NCBI RefSeq assembly: GCF_041242975.1
Contig: NZ_CP162488.1
Location: forward strand, 2,160,001-2,224,000
From: Xanthomonas sp. DAR 35659
Lineage (GTDB): Bacteria; Pseudomonadota; Gammaproteobacteria; Xanthomonadales; Xanthomonadaceae
DNA: 64,000 nucleotides
Direction of reading: 5' to 3'
Shown here: positions 1 to 8,806 of the stretch, piece after piece
Numbering within the stretch: the first letter of the stretch is position 1
Layout of the letters: each line of letters starts with the position of its first letter
Notes under the pieces: model-generated
What the model saw: the letters and a program-made list of their open reading frames with translations, nothing else
Told to the model about the DNA's origin: nothing
Database searches by the model: none
Program-made: the position numbers and the translations under genes

Positions 1-787
1 CGCCGAGCACGCGCCGCGCCTTGCCGGCCTCGATCAGCGGCTTGATCGTCGCATCGCTGGCCAGCACCAGGCCTTCGCCGCAGACCAGGCCGCCGATCAG
101 CGCCGCCGAATCGTTGGCCAGCAGGATCGGCTGGATCGGGAACTCGCCGCTCTGCTTGCCGTTGCGCAGCGGCCAGCACAGCCGGTTGCCGCCGTTGCGG
201 CCAGTGCTCAGCGCCAGCGTGCGATGGTGCTGCAGGTCGTCCGGGTGCAGCGGCTCGCCGTGGCGCTCGATGTAGTAGGGACTGGCGAACACCTGGGTGC
301 GGAAGGTGGCGAGCTTGCGCGCGACCATGGTCGAATCCGGCAGCGCGCCCATGTGCAGGGCCACGTCCACGCCCTCGGCGATCGGATCGACCTTGTCGCT
401 GGTCATGACCATTTCCAGGCGCACTTCCGGGTGCTGCTTGTGGAACTCGCCCAGGATCGGCGCGACCCAGGAGATGCCGGCGGAGTAGGGCACGCTGAAA
501 CGCAGCCAGCCGCGCGGACCGGCCTGCAACTGGCCGACCGCGCTTTCGGCTTCCTCCAGTTCGCGGGCGATGCGCTGGCAGTGCTCGTGATAGACCGCGC
601 CGGCCTCGGTCAGCCCCAGGCGGCGCGTGGTCCGGTGCAGCAGGCGCGCGCCCAGCCGCGCCTCCAGGTCCTGCACCTTGCGGCTGACGGTGGTCTTGGG
701 CAGGCCGAGCGCATTGGCCGCGGCGATGAAGCTGCCTTGCTCGACCACCTTGACGAAGATCAGGGTGTCGTTCAGATCGTGGGTCAT
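1..787 (-). CDS. LysR-family regulator, 3' end cut by window (SmeRv-like)
   Basis: Transcription regulator of the LysR family. Reading leftward from the ATG at 785-787, the protein begins MTHDLNDTLIFVKVVEQGSF. A winged helix-turn-helix typical of the family follows (LPKTTVSRKVQDLEARLGARLLHRTTRRLGLT, split here only by description). The effector-binding domain then runs to the window edge, so the C-terminus is missing. About 262 codons are visible of the roughly 300 usual for the family. It is divergent from the efflux operon that starts at about 1146. LysR proteins commonly autoregulate and control the divergent operon. In Stenotrophomonas maltophilia the homologous smeVWX operon has a divergent LysR gene (smeRv), and the gene order here is the same. 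The family call is secure; the exact orthology is inferred from context. Confidence 0.88.
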   Translation of the reverse strand, partial: MTHDLNDTLIFVKVVEQGSFIAAANALGLPKTTVSRKVQDLEARLGARLLHRTTRRLGLTEAGAVYHEHCQRIARELEEAESAVGQLQAGPRGWLRFSVPYSAGISWVAPILGEFHKQHPEVRLEMVMTSDKVDPIAEGVDVALHMGALPDSTMVARKLATFRTQVFASPYYIERHGEPLHPDDLQHHRTLALSTGRNGGNRLCWPLRNGKQSGEFPIQPILLANDSAALIGGLVCGEGLVLASDATIKPLIEAGKARRVLG

Positions 788-1145
788 GGCGGATTCCTGA
801 GGGAATGGGAGGATTGGACCGGTGACGGGACGATTATTCCCCTTAATTCGGACTAATCAAGTGCGACTTTGACGCCTAATTTGTACGCATCCGCCGCCAG
901 CCAGGCCATTTGCCCATGTCGATGCGCACTCTGTTCCAGTTTTTCCTGGGCGCTCGCCGCCCGAACCAGCTAGATGGTACGCCGATCGACGCCGTGGAAA
1001 CCGGTTACCCGCGTGCATTTCGTGAATTCACGCCGCCGCCGCGGCGCCAGGCCGGCAGCGCGTTGCAGCTGGGCCAGTCCGCTGGTGGCCGGCTTGGGCG
1101 AATCGCGATTGTCCCGTTTGCGGGAGTAAAAGTCCCGTGAGCGGG
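788..1145. promoter_or_regulatory. divergent control region between LysR gene and efflux operon
   Basis: A gap of about 360 bases with no convincing gene. The end near the LysR gene is AT-rich (TTAATTCGGACTAATCAA near 843-859), which suits LysR-type T-N11-A sites and the promoter. The end near the operon carries the palindrome AATCGCGATT (1101-1110) followed by two TCCCG-N4-CGGGA palindromes. A short reading frame at 910-1140 has no family features and unconvincing composition, so I do not call it. Confidence 0.6.
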
Positions 1146-1146
1146 A
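1112..1146. promoter_or_regulatory. two tandem TCCCG-N4-CGGGA palindromes, probable operator
   Basis: TCCCGTTTGCGGGA (1112-1125) and TCCCGTGAGCGGGA (1133-1146) are perfect five-base-arm palindromes. Their starts lie 21 bases apart, which is two turns of the helix. The second runs into the start codon of the first operon gene. The same-face spacing suggests cooperative binding of a dimeric regulator. Which protein binds is unknown; the divergent LysR regulator is the nearest candidate. Confidence 0.5.
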
Positions 1147-1910
1147 TGTTGGACCCCGAGGTGCTGGTGCTCGGCGGCACTGGCAACATCGGGCTCGGCG
1201 TGGTCGCTGCCCTGCTCGAAGCCGGCAGCCCGGTGCTGGCGGTGGCGCGCGAGCGTGGCCGCCTGCGCGCCTTGCGCGACCGCTACAGCGACGAGCCGGC
1301 GCTGGACACGCTGTCGGGCTCGGTGGCCAACGACGCCACTGCCGCGGCCCTGGCCACCGCGGTGGCGCAACGTACGCGCCCGCTGGCCGGCATCGTCGCC
1401 TGTCTCGGCAGCCCGCTGCGCGCCGGGCGCCTGCTCGACCAGCCGCTGAGCGCCTTGCGCCGGCGCCTGGACGCCGACCTGCTGCCGCAGCTGGCCGCGG
1501 CGCGGCACCTGCTGCCGCTGCTGGCGCAGGCCGAGCGCGGCGGCCGCTACCTGCTGCTGGGCAGCCCGTGCGCGCTGCGCGCGTGGGCCGGGCACGGCGA
1601 CAGTTCGGTGGTCGCCGCGGCGATCCGCATGCTCGCCCAGGTCCTGCACGAAGAGGCCAAGCCGCTGGGCGTGCGTGTGCAGTTGCTGTCGCTGACCCAG
1701 CCGGTGTGCCGCGGCGATGCCGCCGCGGACGATTGCCCGGAGTGGTTCACCGCGCTGAGCGTGGGCCGCGCCGCGGTGGCGCTGCTCGCCGACGACGGCG
1801 TGCCCGGCCGGGCCGTGGTCGAGGTCGACAAACGCCAGTACGCGCAGCCACGCACTTCCTTGATGACCGCCGCCCCTTTTTCCCCTTCCACTCACCAGGT
1901 GTTTCCATGA
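1146..1910 (+). CDS. smeU1: SDR-like protein of the RND operon (SmeU1-like), active site apparently missing
   Basis: Short-chain dehydrogenase/reductase fold protein of 254 residues. The N-terminal nucleotide-binding loop is present (LVLGGTGNIGLGV, about residues 6-18). The usual NNAG motif is not seen; the equivalent region reads GIVACLGSPLRAG. No Y-x-x-x-K catalytic pair follows the Ser region (LLLGSPCALRAWAGHGD). It may therefore bind NAD(P) without standard SDR catalysis. The ATG at 1146 is chosen because the protein then starts MLDPEVLVLGG. A GTG at 1137 would add three residues, and neither start has a clear ribosome site. The stop overlaps the ATG of the adaptor gene (ATGA at 1907-1910), so the genes are translationally coupled. 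Its position as the first operon gene matches smeU1 of the S. maltophilia smeU1-V-W-U2-X operon. Confidence 0.8.
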   Translation: MLDPEVLVLGGTGNIGLGVVAALLEAGSPVLAVARERGRLRALRDRYSDEPALDTLSGSVANDATAAALATAVAQRTRPLAGIVACLGSPLRAGRLLDQPLSALRRRLDADLLPQLAAARHLLPLLAQAERGGRYLLLGSPCALRAWAGHGDSSVVAAAIRMLAQVLHEEAKPLGVRVQLLSLTQPVCRGDAAADDCPEWFTALSVGRAAVALLADDGVPGRAVVEVDKRQYAQPRTSLMTAAPFSPSTHQVFP

Positions 1911-3115
1911 ACCCCATTCCCATGTCTCTCCCGTCCCCGCCGCGCGCCTGGCGCCCGCTGGCGATCGCGCTGCTGACCCTGGCCCTGGCCGCCTGCGGCG
2001 GCAAGGCCGATGGTCAGGGCGCGCCGCCGCCGCCGGCGGTCGGCGTCGCTCCCGTCCTGCAAAAGGAAATCAGCCAGTGGGACGAGTTCAGCGGCCGCGT
2101 CGAGGCGGTCGAGCACGTCGACCTGCGCCCGCGCGTGTCCGGCTACATCGACAAGGTCAACTATGTCGAAGGCCAGGAAGTGAAGAAGGGCGACGTGCTG
2201 TTCACCATCGACGCGCGCAGCTACCGCGCCGAACTGGCGCGCGCCAATGCCGATCTGGCGCGGGCGCGCACCCAGGCCACGCTCAGCGGCAGCGAGGCGG
2301 CGCGCGCCAAGAAGCTCTCCGACCAGCAGGCGATCTCCACCGAGAGCTGGGAACAGCGCCACGCCGCCGCGGAACAGGCCAAGGCCGATGTGCTCGCCGC
2401 GCAGGCCGCGGTGGACAACGCGCGCCTGAACCTGGAATGGACCCAGGTGCGCGCGCCGATCGACGGCCGTGCCGGACGCGCGATGGTCACCGCCGGCAAC
2501 CTGGTCAGCGCCGGCGACAGCGCCAGCGTGCTGACCACGCTGGTGTCGCTGGACAAGGTGCACGTGTACTTCGATGCCGACGAAGGCACCTTCCTGCGCT
2601 ATGCGCAGATGGCGCGCAAGGGCGAGCGGCCGAGCGAGCGCGACGGGCAGTTGCCGGTGCAGATCGGCCTGGTCGGCGAGGACGGGTTCCCGCATGCCGG
2701 CAAGGTCGATTTCCTGGACAACCAGATCGCCCGCAGCACCGGCACCATCCGCGTCCGCGCGGTGCTGGACAACGCCGAGCGCACCTTCACCCCGGGCCTG
2801 TTCGCGCGCGTGCGCCTGCTCGGCAGCGGCCGCTTCAAGGCGCTGCTGATCGACGACCGCTCGGTGCTGACCGACCAGGACCGCAAGTACGTGTACGTGG
2901 TCGACAAGGACGGCAAGGCGCAGCGCCGCGACGTGCAACTGGGGCGCGACGCCGAAGGCCTGCGCATCGTGCTGGGCGGGCTGAACCCGGGCGACCGGGT
3001 CATCGTCGACGGCGTGCAGAAGGTGTTCATGCCGGGCATGCCGGTCCAGGCCAAGCCGATCGCGCTGGCCACCGCCTCGCCGGCCGCCGCACCCAAGACG
3101 GTCGCGCTCGACTGA
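1907..3115 (+). CDS. smeV: RND efflux periplasmic adaptor (membrane fusion protein, SmeV-like)
   Basis: Lipoprotein adaptor of 402 residues linking the inner-membrane RND pump to the outer-membrane channel. A signal peptide ends in the lipobox LALAACGG (Cys at about residue 27). The split lipoyl (barrel-sandwich) segments follow (SGYIDKVNYVEGQEVKKGDVLF and LEWTQVRAPIDGRAGRAMV, described in pieces). Between them lies an alpha-helical hairpin of Ala/Glu/Lys-rich heptads. The beta-barrel and membrane-proximal domains follow (RTFTPGLFARVRL, LNPGDRVIVDGVQKVFMPGMPV). The length is typical. It overlaps the preceding SDR gene by four bases and lies about 160 bases before the pump gene. The MexE/BpeE/SmeV type is indicated by the operon layout. 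Confidence 0.93.
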   Translation: MNPIPMSLPSPPRAWRPLAIALLTLALAACGGKADGQGAPPPPAVGVAPVLQKEISQWDEFSGRVEAVEHVDLRPRVSGYIDKVNYVEGQEVKKGDVLFTIDARSYRAELARANADLARARTQATLSGSEAARAKKLSDQQAISTESWEQRHAAAEQAKADVLAAQAAVDNARLNLEWTQVRAPIDGRAGRAMVTAGNLVSAGDSASVLTTLVSLDKVHVYFDADEGTFLRYAQMARKGERPSERDGQLPVQIGLVGEDGFPHAGKVDFLDNQIARSTGTIRVRAVLDNAERTFTPGLFARVRLLGSGRFKALLIDDRSVLTDQDRKYVYVVDKDGKAQRRDVQLGRDAEGLRIVLGGLNPGDRVIVDGVQKVFMPGMPVQAKPIALATASPAAAPKTVALD

Positions 3116-3276
3116 GTCGTCCCGACTGACGCGGGCGGCGCGCGCAGCGCCGCAGGCCAGTCGCATTGGCGGCCGGCCATTGCCGGCCGGACCGCTGCGG
3201 TGGTCCGGCGCCGCCGCCGCATTGCCCGCGTTTCCGTTCGGCCACCCGATCCATCCCGTTTCCAGGACCACCACCC

Positions 3277-6200
3277 ATGGACTTTTCCAGATTCTTCATC
3301 GACCGGCCGATCTTCGCCGCCGTGCTGTCGATCGTCATTTTCGCCGCGGGACTGATCGCGATCCCGATGCTGCCCATCGGCGAGTATCCCGACGTGGTGC
3401 CGCCCTCGGTGGTGGTGCGCACGGTGTATCCGGGCGCCAACCCCAAGGTCATCGCCGAGACCGTCGCCACGCCGCTGGAAGAGGCGATCAATGGCGTGGA
3501 AGGCATGATGTACCTCAAGTCGGTGGCCGGCTCCGACGGCGTGCTGCAGATGACCATCACCTTCCGTCCGGGCATCGACCCCGACGACGCCGCGGTCAAG
3601 GTGCAGAACCGCGTCGCCCAGGCGCAGGCGCGCCTGCCCGAGGATGTGCGCCGGCAGGGCGTGACCACGCAGAAGCAGTCGCCGACCTTCCTGATGGTGG
3701 TGCACCTGACCTCGCCCAAGGGCAAGTACGACACGCTGTACCTGCGCAACTACGCGCGCCTACACGTCAAGGACGCGCTGGCGCGGATCCAGGGCGTGGG
3801 CGATGCGCAGGTGTTCGGCGGCGGCGACTACGCGATGCGCGCCTGGCTGGACCCGGAGCGCATCGCCGCGCGCGGGCTCACCGCCGGCGACGTGGTCGCG
3901 GCGATGCGCGAGCAGAACGTGCAGGTGTCCGCCGGCCAGCTCGGCGCCGAGCCGATGCCCGAGAGCAAGTTCCTGACCCTGATCAACGCCCAGGGCCGCC
4001 TGCGCAGCGAGCGCGAGTTCGCCGACATCGTGCTCAAGGTCGGCGCCGACGGCGAAACCGTGCGCCTGGGCGACGTCGCGCGTCTGGAGCTGGGCGCCGG
4101 CGACTACACCCTGCGTTCGCAGCTGGACGGCAAGAACGCGGTCGGCATCGGCATCTTCCAGGCGCCGGGCGCCAATGCGCTGCAGATCCGCGACCAGGTC
4201 ATCGCCGAGATGGACACGCTGACCAAGCAGTTTCCGGACGACGTGAAGTACGAGGCGGTGTACGACACCACCATCTTCGTGCGCGATTCGATCAGCGCGG
4301 TGGTGCACACCCTGCTGGAAGCGGTGCTGCTGGTGGTGCTGGTGGTGATCCTGTTCCTGCAGACCTGGCGCGCCTCGATCATTCCGCTGATCGCCGTGCC
4401 GGTATCGGTGGTGGGTACCTTCGCCGCGCTGTACGTGCTGGGCTTCTCGATCAACACCCTGACCCTGTTCGGCCTGGTGCTGGCGATCGGCATCGTGGTC
4501 GACGACGCGATCGTGGTGGTGGAGAACGTGGAGCGCAACATCGAGGAAGGGCTGAGTCCGCTGGCCGCCGCCCACCAGGCGATGCGCGAGGTGTCCGGCC
4601 CGATCATCGCGATCGCGCTGGTGCTGTGCGCGGTGTTCGTGCCGATGGCGTTCCTGTCCGGCGTGACCGGCCAGTTCTACAAGCAGTTCGCGGTGACCAT
4701 CGCCATCTCCACGGTGATCTCGGCGATCAACTCGCTGACCCTGTCGCCGGCGCTGGCCGCGCGCCTGCTGCGCGCGCACGACGCGCCCAAGGACGCGCCG
4801 TCGCGGCTGATGGAGCGCCTGTTCGGCGGTTGGCTGTTCCGTCCGTTCAACCGCTTCTTCAACCGCAGCTCCGATCGCTACCAGGGCAGCGTGTCGAAGA
4901 TCCTGGGCCGTCGCGGCGTGGTGTTCGTGGTCTACCTCGGCCTGCTCGCGGTCACCGGCGTGATGTTCAAGGCGGTGCCGGCCGGCTTCATCCCGACCCA
5001 GGACAAGATGTACCTGATCGCCGGCGTGAAACTGCCCGAAGGCGCCTCGCTGGAACGCACCGACGCGCTGCTGCGCAAGGTCACCACCATCGCCATGCAG
5101 ACCGACGGCGTCGAGCACGCGATCTCCTTCCCGGGACTGAACGCGCTGCAGTTCACCAATACGCCCAACACGGGCGTGGTGTTCCTGACCTTGAAGCCGT
5201 TCGCCAAGCGCCATCGCAGCGCGCTGGAGATCAACGCCGAAATCAACCAGCGCGTGTCCCAGCTGGGCGAGGGCATGGCATTCGCCTTCATGCCGCCGCC
5301 GATCCTGGGCCTGGGCAACGGCAACGGCTACCAGTTGTTCATCGAGGACCGCGCCAACCTGGGCTACGGCGCGTTGCAGAACGCGGTCAACGCGATGCAG
5401 GGCGCGGTGGCGCAGACCCCGGGCATGAGCTTCCCGATCGGCACCTACCAGGCCAACGTGCCGCAGCTGGACGCGGAAGTCGACCGGGTCAAGGCCAAGG
5501 CGCAGGGCGTGGCCCTGACCGACCTGTTCGACACCCTGCAGACCTATCTGGGCTCGGCCTACGTCAACGACTTCAACCAGTTCGGCCGTACCTGGCAGGT
5601 GATCGCCCAGGCCGATGCGCCGTTCCGCGAGAGCGTGGAGGACATCGCGCGGCTGCGCACCCGCAACGCCGCCGGCGAAATGGTGCCGATCGGCTCGATG
5701 GTGACGATCAAGCAGAGCTTCGGTCCGGACCCGGTGCTGCGCTACAACGGCTATCCGGCGGCCGACCTGGCCGGCGAGGCGGATGCGCGCATGCTGTCCT
5801 CGGCCGAGGCCATGGCCAAGATCACCCAGCTCGCCAAGCAGGTGCTGCCCAACGGCATGGAGATCGAGTGGACCGACCTGAGCTACCAGCAGGCCACCCA
5901 GGGCAAGGCCGCGCTGGTGGTGTTCCCGCTGGCGGTGCTGCTCGCGTTCCTGGTGCTGGCCGCGCTGTACGAAAGCTGGACGCTGCCGCTGGCGGTGATC
6001 CTGATCGTGCCGATGACCCTGCTGTCGGCGCTGTTCGGCGTGTGGTTGACCGGTGGCGACAACAACGTGTTCGTGCAGGTCGGGCTGGTGGTGCTGATGG
6101 GCCTGGCGTGCAAGAACGCGATCCTGATCGTCGAGTTCGCCCGCGAGCTGGAGCTGCAGGGCAAGGGCATCGTCGAGTCGGCGCTGGAAGCCTGCCGCCT

Positions 6201-6450
6201 GCGTCTGCGTCCGATCGTGATGACCTCCATCGCCTTCATCGCCGGCACCGTGCCGTTGGTGTTCTCGCATGGCGCCGGCGCGGAAGTGCGTTCGGCCACC
6301 GGCATCACCGTGTTCGCCGGCATGCTGGGCGTGACCCTGTTCGGCCTGTTCCTCACCCCCGTGTTCTACGTCGCCCTGCGCAAGCTGGCCGGGCGTCCGC
6401 TGGTGTCGCATGCGCCGGCGCACGCCGCCGATGCGCCGAGCCACGCCTGA
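3277..6450 (+). CDS. smeW: RND efflux pump, inner-membrane transporter (SmeW-like)
   Basis: Proton-driven multidrug exporter of the HAE1/RND family, 1057 residues, the normal length. It starts MDFSRFFIDRPIFAAVLSI, the classic N-terminal amphipathic helix and first membrane span. TM4 carries the paired acidic residues of the proton relay (GIVVDDAIVVVENVERN, about residues 405-421). Two large periplasmic loops and a second six-helix half follow, ending VTLFGLFLTPVFYVALRKL. The ATG at 3277 is chosen because upstream in-frame sequence lacks transporter features. Homologues with LysR regulators (MexF, BpeF, SmeW) export quinolones, chloramphenicol and tetracyclines; substrates here are inferred only by analogy. 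Confidence 0.96.
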   Translation: MDFSRFFIDRPIFAAVLSIVIFAAGLIAIPMLPIGEYPDVVPPSVVVRTVYPGANPKVIAETVATPLEEAINGVEGMMYLKSVAGSDGVLQMTITFRPGIDPDDAAVKVQNRVAQAQARLPEDVRRQGVTTQKQSPTFLMVVHLTSPKGKYDTLYLRNYARLHVKDALARIQGVGDAQVFGGGDYAMRAWLDPERIAARGLTAGDVVAAMREQNVQVSAGQLGAEPMPESKFLTLINAQGRLRSEREFADIVLKVGADGETVRLGDVARLELGAGDYTLRSQLDGKNAVGIGIFQAPGANALQIRDQVIAEMDTLTKQFPDDVKYEAVYDTTIFVRDSISAVVHTLLEAVLLVVLVVILFLQTWRASIIPLIAVPVSVVGTFAALYVLGFSINTLTLFGLVLAIGIVVDDAIVVVENVERNIEEGLSPLAAAHQAMREVSGPIIAIALVLCAVFVPMAFLSGVTGQFYKQFAVTIAISTVISAINSLTLSPALAARLLRAHDAPKDAPSRLMERLFGGWLFRPFNRFFNRSSDRYQGSVSKILGRRGVVFVVYLGLLAVTGVMFKAVPAGFIPTQDKMYLIAGVKLPEGASLERTDALLRKVTTIAMQTDGVEHAISFPGLNALQFTNTPNTGVVFLTLKPFAKRHRSALEINAEINQRVSQLGEGMAFAFMPPPILGLGNGNGYQLFIEDRANLGYGALQNAVNAMQGAVAQTPGMSFPIGTYQANVPQLDAEVDRVKAKAQGVALTDLFDTLQTYLGSAYVNDFNQFGRTWQVIAQADAPFRESVEDIARLRTRNAAGEMVPIGSMVTIKQSFGPDPVLRYNGYPAADLAGEADARMLSSAEAMAKITQLAKQVLPNGMEIEWTDLSYQQATQGKAALVVFPLAVLLAFLVLAALYESWTLPLAVILIVPMTLLSALFGVWLTGGDNNVFVQVGLVVLMGLACKNAILIVEFARELELQGKGIVESALEACRLRLRPIVMTSIAFIAGTVPLVFSHGAGAEVRSATGITVFAGMLGVTLFGLFLTPVFYVALRKLAGRPLVSHAPAHAADAPSHA

Positions 6451-6481
6451 TCCCTTCCATCCCGCATTCAAGGACATTCGC

Positions 6482-7216
6482 ATGAGCACGACCCAGAAAA
6501 TCGCCCTCGTCACCGGCGCCACCCGCGGCATCGGCCTGCACACCGTGCGCCAGCTGGCCGAAGCCGGCGTGCACACCCTGCTGGCCGGCCGCGATTCCAC
6601 CCGCGCCACGGCCGCCGCGCTGGAACTGCAGGGCGAAGGCCTGCCGGTGGAAGCACTGACCCTGGACGTCACCGACGCCGCCAGCATCGCCGCCGCGGTG
6701 GCGATGGTGCAGGCGCGCCACGGCCGCCTCGACATCCTGGTCAACAACGCCGGCATCATGATCGACGACATGAAGCTGGCGGTCTCGCAGCAGAGCCTGG
6801 ACACCTGGCGCACCACTTTCGACACCAACGTGTTCGGCCTGATCGCGGTGACCCAGGCATTCCTGCCGCTGCTGCGCGCCGCGCCGGCCGCGCGCATCGT
6901 CAACGTCTCCAGCCTGCTCGGCTCGTTGACGCTGCACAGCCAGCCCGGCTCGCCGATCTACGACTTCAAGGTGCCGGCCTACAACGTCTCCAAGAGCGCG
7001 GTGAACGCGTGGACCGTGCAGCTGGCCTACGAACTGCGCGACACCCCGATCAAGGTCAACACCATCCACCCCGGCTACGTGAAGACCGACATGAATGCCG
7101 GCGAGGGCGAGCTGGAGGTGGCCGACGGCGCGCGCAGCAGCGTGATGATGGCGCTGCTCGACGCCGACGGCCCGACCGGCAGCTACACCCATGTCGGCCA
7201 GGTGCTGCCATGGTGA
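6482..7216 (+). CDS. smeU2: short-chain dehydrogenase/reductase of the RND operon (SmeU2-like)
   Basis: Classical SDR oxidoreductase of 244 residues. The cofactor loop TGATRGIG sits at about residues 11-18, NNAG (VNNAGIM) near residue 90, a catalytic serine in NVSSLLGS, and the catalytic pair in YNVSK (about residues 167-171). The C-terminal motif HPGYVKTDM is also typical. Unlike the first SDR of the operon, all active-site residues are present. It lies 31 bases after the pump gene with AAGGACATTCGC before the ATG. Its last bases overlap the outer-membrane factor gene (7210-7216). The substrate is unknown. In S. maltophilia the two SDR genes of this operon are thought to relate to redox protection. 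Confidence 0.9.
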   Translation: MSTTQKIALVTGATRGIGLHTVRQLAEAGVHTLLAGRDSTRATAAALELQGEGLPVEALTLDVTDAASIAAAVAMVQARHGRLDILVNNAGIMIDDMKLAVSQQSLDTWRTTFDTNVFGLIAVTQAFLPLLRAAPAARIVNVSSLLGSLTLHSQPGSPIYDFKVPAYNVSKSAVNAWTVQLAYELRDTPIKVNTIHPGYVKTDMNAGEGELEVADGARSSVMMALLDADGPTGSYTHVGQVLPW

Positions 7217-8661
7217 TCCGTCCTGTCATCGGCGCGCTGGCGCTGGCGCTGCTCAGCGCCTGCGCCAGCGTCGGCCCCAACTACCGCGCGCCGGAACAGG
7301 CGCCGGTGACCCTGCAGGGCGCGGCGGCGCCGGTGTTCGCCAGCGACTCGCCGGTGGCGTCGTGGTGGGCGCAGTTCGACGATCCGGTGCTGGAGCAACT
7401 GGTGCACGAGAGCCTGGTCGCCAACCTCGACCTGCGCATCGCCCTGTCGCGCGTGCACCAGGCCCGCGCGGCCTTCGCCGAGCGGCGCCTGGACCAGGCG
7501 CCGCACGTCACCGCCGACGGCAGCTACAGCCGCGGCAAGGCGCCGGATCCGAACGCCGGCGGCGCGCGCGTGCTGACCGAAAGCTACAGCCTCGGCTTCG
7601 ATGCGGGCTGGGAACTGGACCTGTTCGGGCGCCAGCGCCGTGCCAGCGAAGCGGCGCGCGCCGACCTGGAAGCCGAGCAGGCCGGCATGGCCGATGCGCA
7701 GGTGACCGTGGCCGCGGAAGTGGCGCGCAACTACTTCGAGCTGCGTGGCGCGCAGAAGCGCATCGCCGTGGCGCGCACCACGCTGGAGAACCTGCGCGAT
7801 ACCCAGCGCCTGACCGAGACCCGCCTGCAATTGGGCGCCGGCAGCGAACTGGACGTGCAGAGCAGCCGCGCCCGGCTGAAGGCGATCGAGGCCGACATCC
7901 CGCTGCTGGAAGTGAGCGAGGCGCAGGCGCGGCATCGCCTGGCGGTGCTGCTCGGGCGCACCCCTGGTGCGCTGGATGAGCTGTTGGCACCACGCGACAC
8001 GCCGGCCTACGCACGGGCATTGCCGCTGGGCGACACCACCCAGTTGCTGCGCCGCCGCCCGGACGTGCGCATCGCCGAACGCCGGTTGGCGGCGGCGACC
8101 GCCCGGGTCGGCGTGGCCACCGCCGACCTGTTTCCGCGGATCAGCCTCAGCGGCTTCGTCGGCTTCTTGTCCGGCGATGCCGGCTCGCTGCTGCAGGGCA
8201 GCAGCAAGGCCTGGTCGCTGACCCCGTCGATCAGTTGGGCGGCGTTCGACTTCGGTACCGTGCGGGCGCGGCTGCGCGCCAGCGAAGCGCAGGCCGACGG
8301 TGCGGCGGCCGATTACGAGAAGACCGTGCTCGGCGCGCTGGAGGACACCGAAAACGCCTTGACCGCCTACGCCAAGCAACAGGCGCGGCTGGCGATCGTC
8401 GTCGATCAGGCGCAGGCCGCACGGCGCGCGGCGGCGCTGGCGGAGATCCGCTACCGCGAGGGGTCGGAGGACTTCCTGACCCTGCTCGACAGCCAGCGCA
8501 CGCAACTGGCGGCCGACGATGCGCTGGCCGACGCCGAGGCGCAGGTCAACGTCGGCGTGGTGCGGGTGTACAAGGCGCTGGGCGGCTGGGGCCAGGACGC
8601 GGTGATGCCGCAGGACGTGGCGCTGGCGCCGCCATCGGCGCCGATGGCGCGGTCGCGCTGA
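7210..8661 (+). CDS. smeX: RND outer-membrane factor, NodT/OprN type lipoprotein (SmeX-like)
   Basis: Outer-membrane channel of the tripartite pump, 483 residues. The signal peptide ends in the lipobox LLSACASVGPNY, and the sequence right after the cysteine (VGPNYRAPE) is the hallmark of the NodT/OprM lipoprotein family. Two repeated halves follow, each rich in Ala/Leu/Arg/Gln heptads that build the periplasmic coiled-coil barrel. YFELRGAQKR and RYREGSEDFLTLLDSQRTQ are family-typical. It is the last gene of the operon and starts inside the end of the SDR gene, so the complex components are translated in a coupled way. Confidence 0.94.
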   Translation: MVIRPVIGALALALLSACASVGPNYRAPEQAPVTLQGAAAPVFASDSPVASWWAQFDDPVLEQLVHESLVANLDLRIALSRVHQARAAFAERRLDQAPHVTADGSYSRGKAPDPNAGGARVLTESYSLGFDAGWELDLFGRQRRASEAARADLEAEQAGMADAQVTVAAEVARNYFELRGAQKRIAVARTTLENLRDTQRLTETRLQLGAGSELDVQSSRARLKAIEADIPLLEVSEAQARHRLAVLLGRTPGALDELLAPRDTPAYARALPLGDTTQLLRRRPDVRIAERRLAAATARVGVATADLFPRISLSGFVGFLSGDAGSLLQGSSKAWSLTPSISWAAFDFGTVRARLRASEAQADGAAADYEKTVLGALEDTENALTAYAKQQARLAIVVDQAQAARRAAALAEIRYREGSEDFLTLLDSQRTQLAADDALADAEAQVNVGVVRVYKALGGWGQDAVMPQDVALAPPSAPMARSR

Positions 8662-8679
8662 TCGCGGTCGGGATGGCGG

Positions 8680-8715
8680 GCGAGGGTGCTGCGGCGGCAA
8701 CGCCGCAGTGCTCGC
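8680..8715. terminator. hairpin between convergent smeX and GGDEF genes
   Basis: CTGCGGCG (8689-8696), loop GCAA and CGCCGCAG (8701-8708) form a perfect 8-bp stem with a GNRA tetraloop. Flanking GCGAG (8680-8684) and CTCGC (8711-8715) extend it. There is no U-tract on either strand, so termination is inferred from the position between two convergent genes. Confidence 0.5.
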
Positions 8716-8806
8716 GTGGGGTACACGTGACGGCACGTTGGCTGTGGTGTGGTCGCATTGCCGTGCATCGAGCGCTATCTCGCGCAGACCGCCTCGCCGC
8801 GCGCAG

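Noticed and set aside
910..1140. Possible 76-residue gene before the efflux operon
   Set aside because: No ribosome site, no family features, and it covers the palindromic control region.
3760..6903. Very long minus-strand open frame opposite the RND pump
   Set aside because: His/Gln/Arg-rich shadow product of a high-GC gene; the plus strand encodes a clear RND transporter. Similar long antisense frames opposite dnaK, sucA, recN and others were dropped for the same reason.
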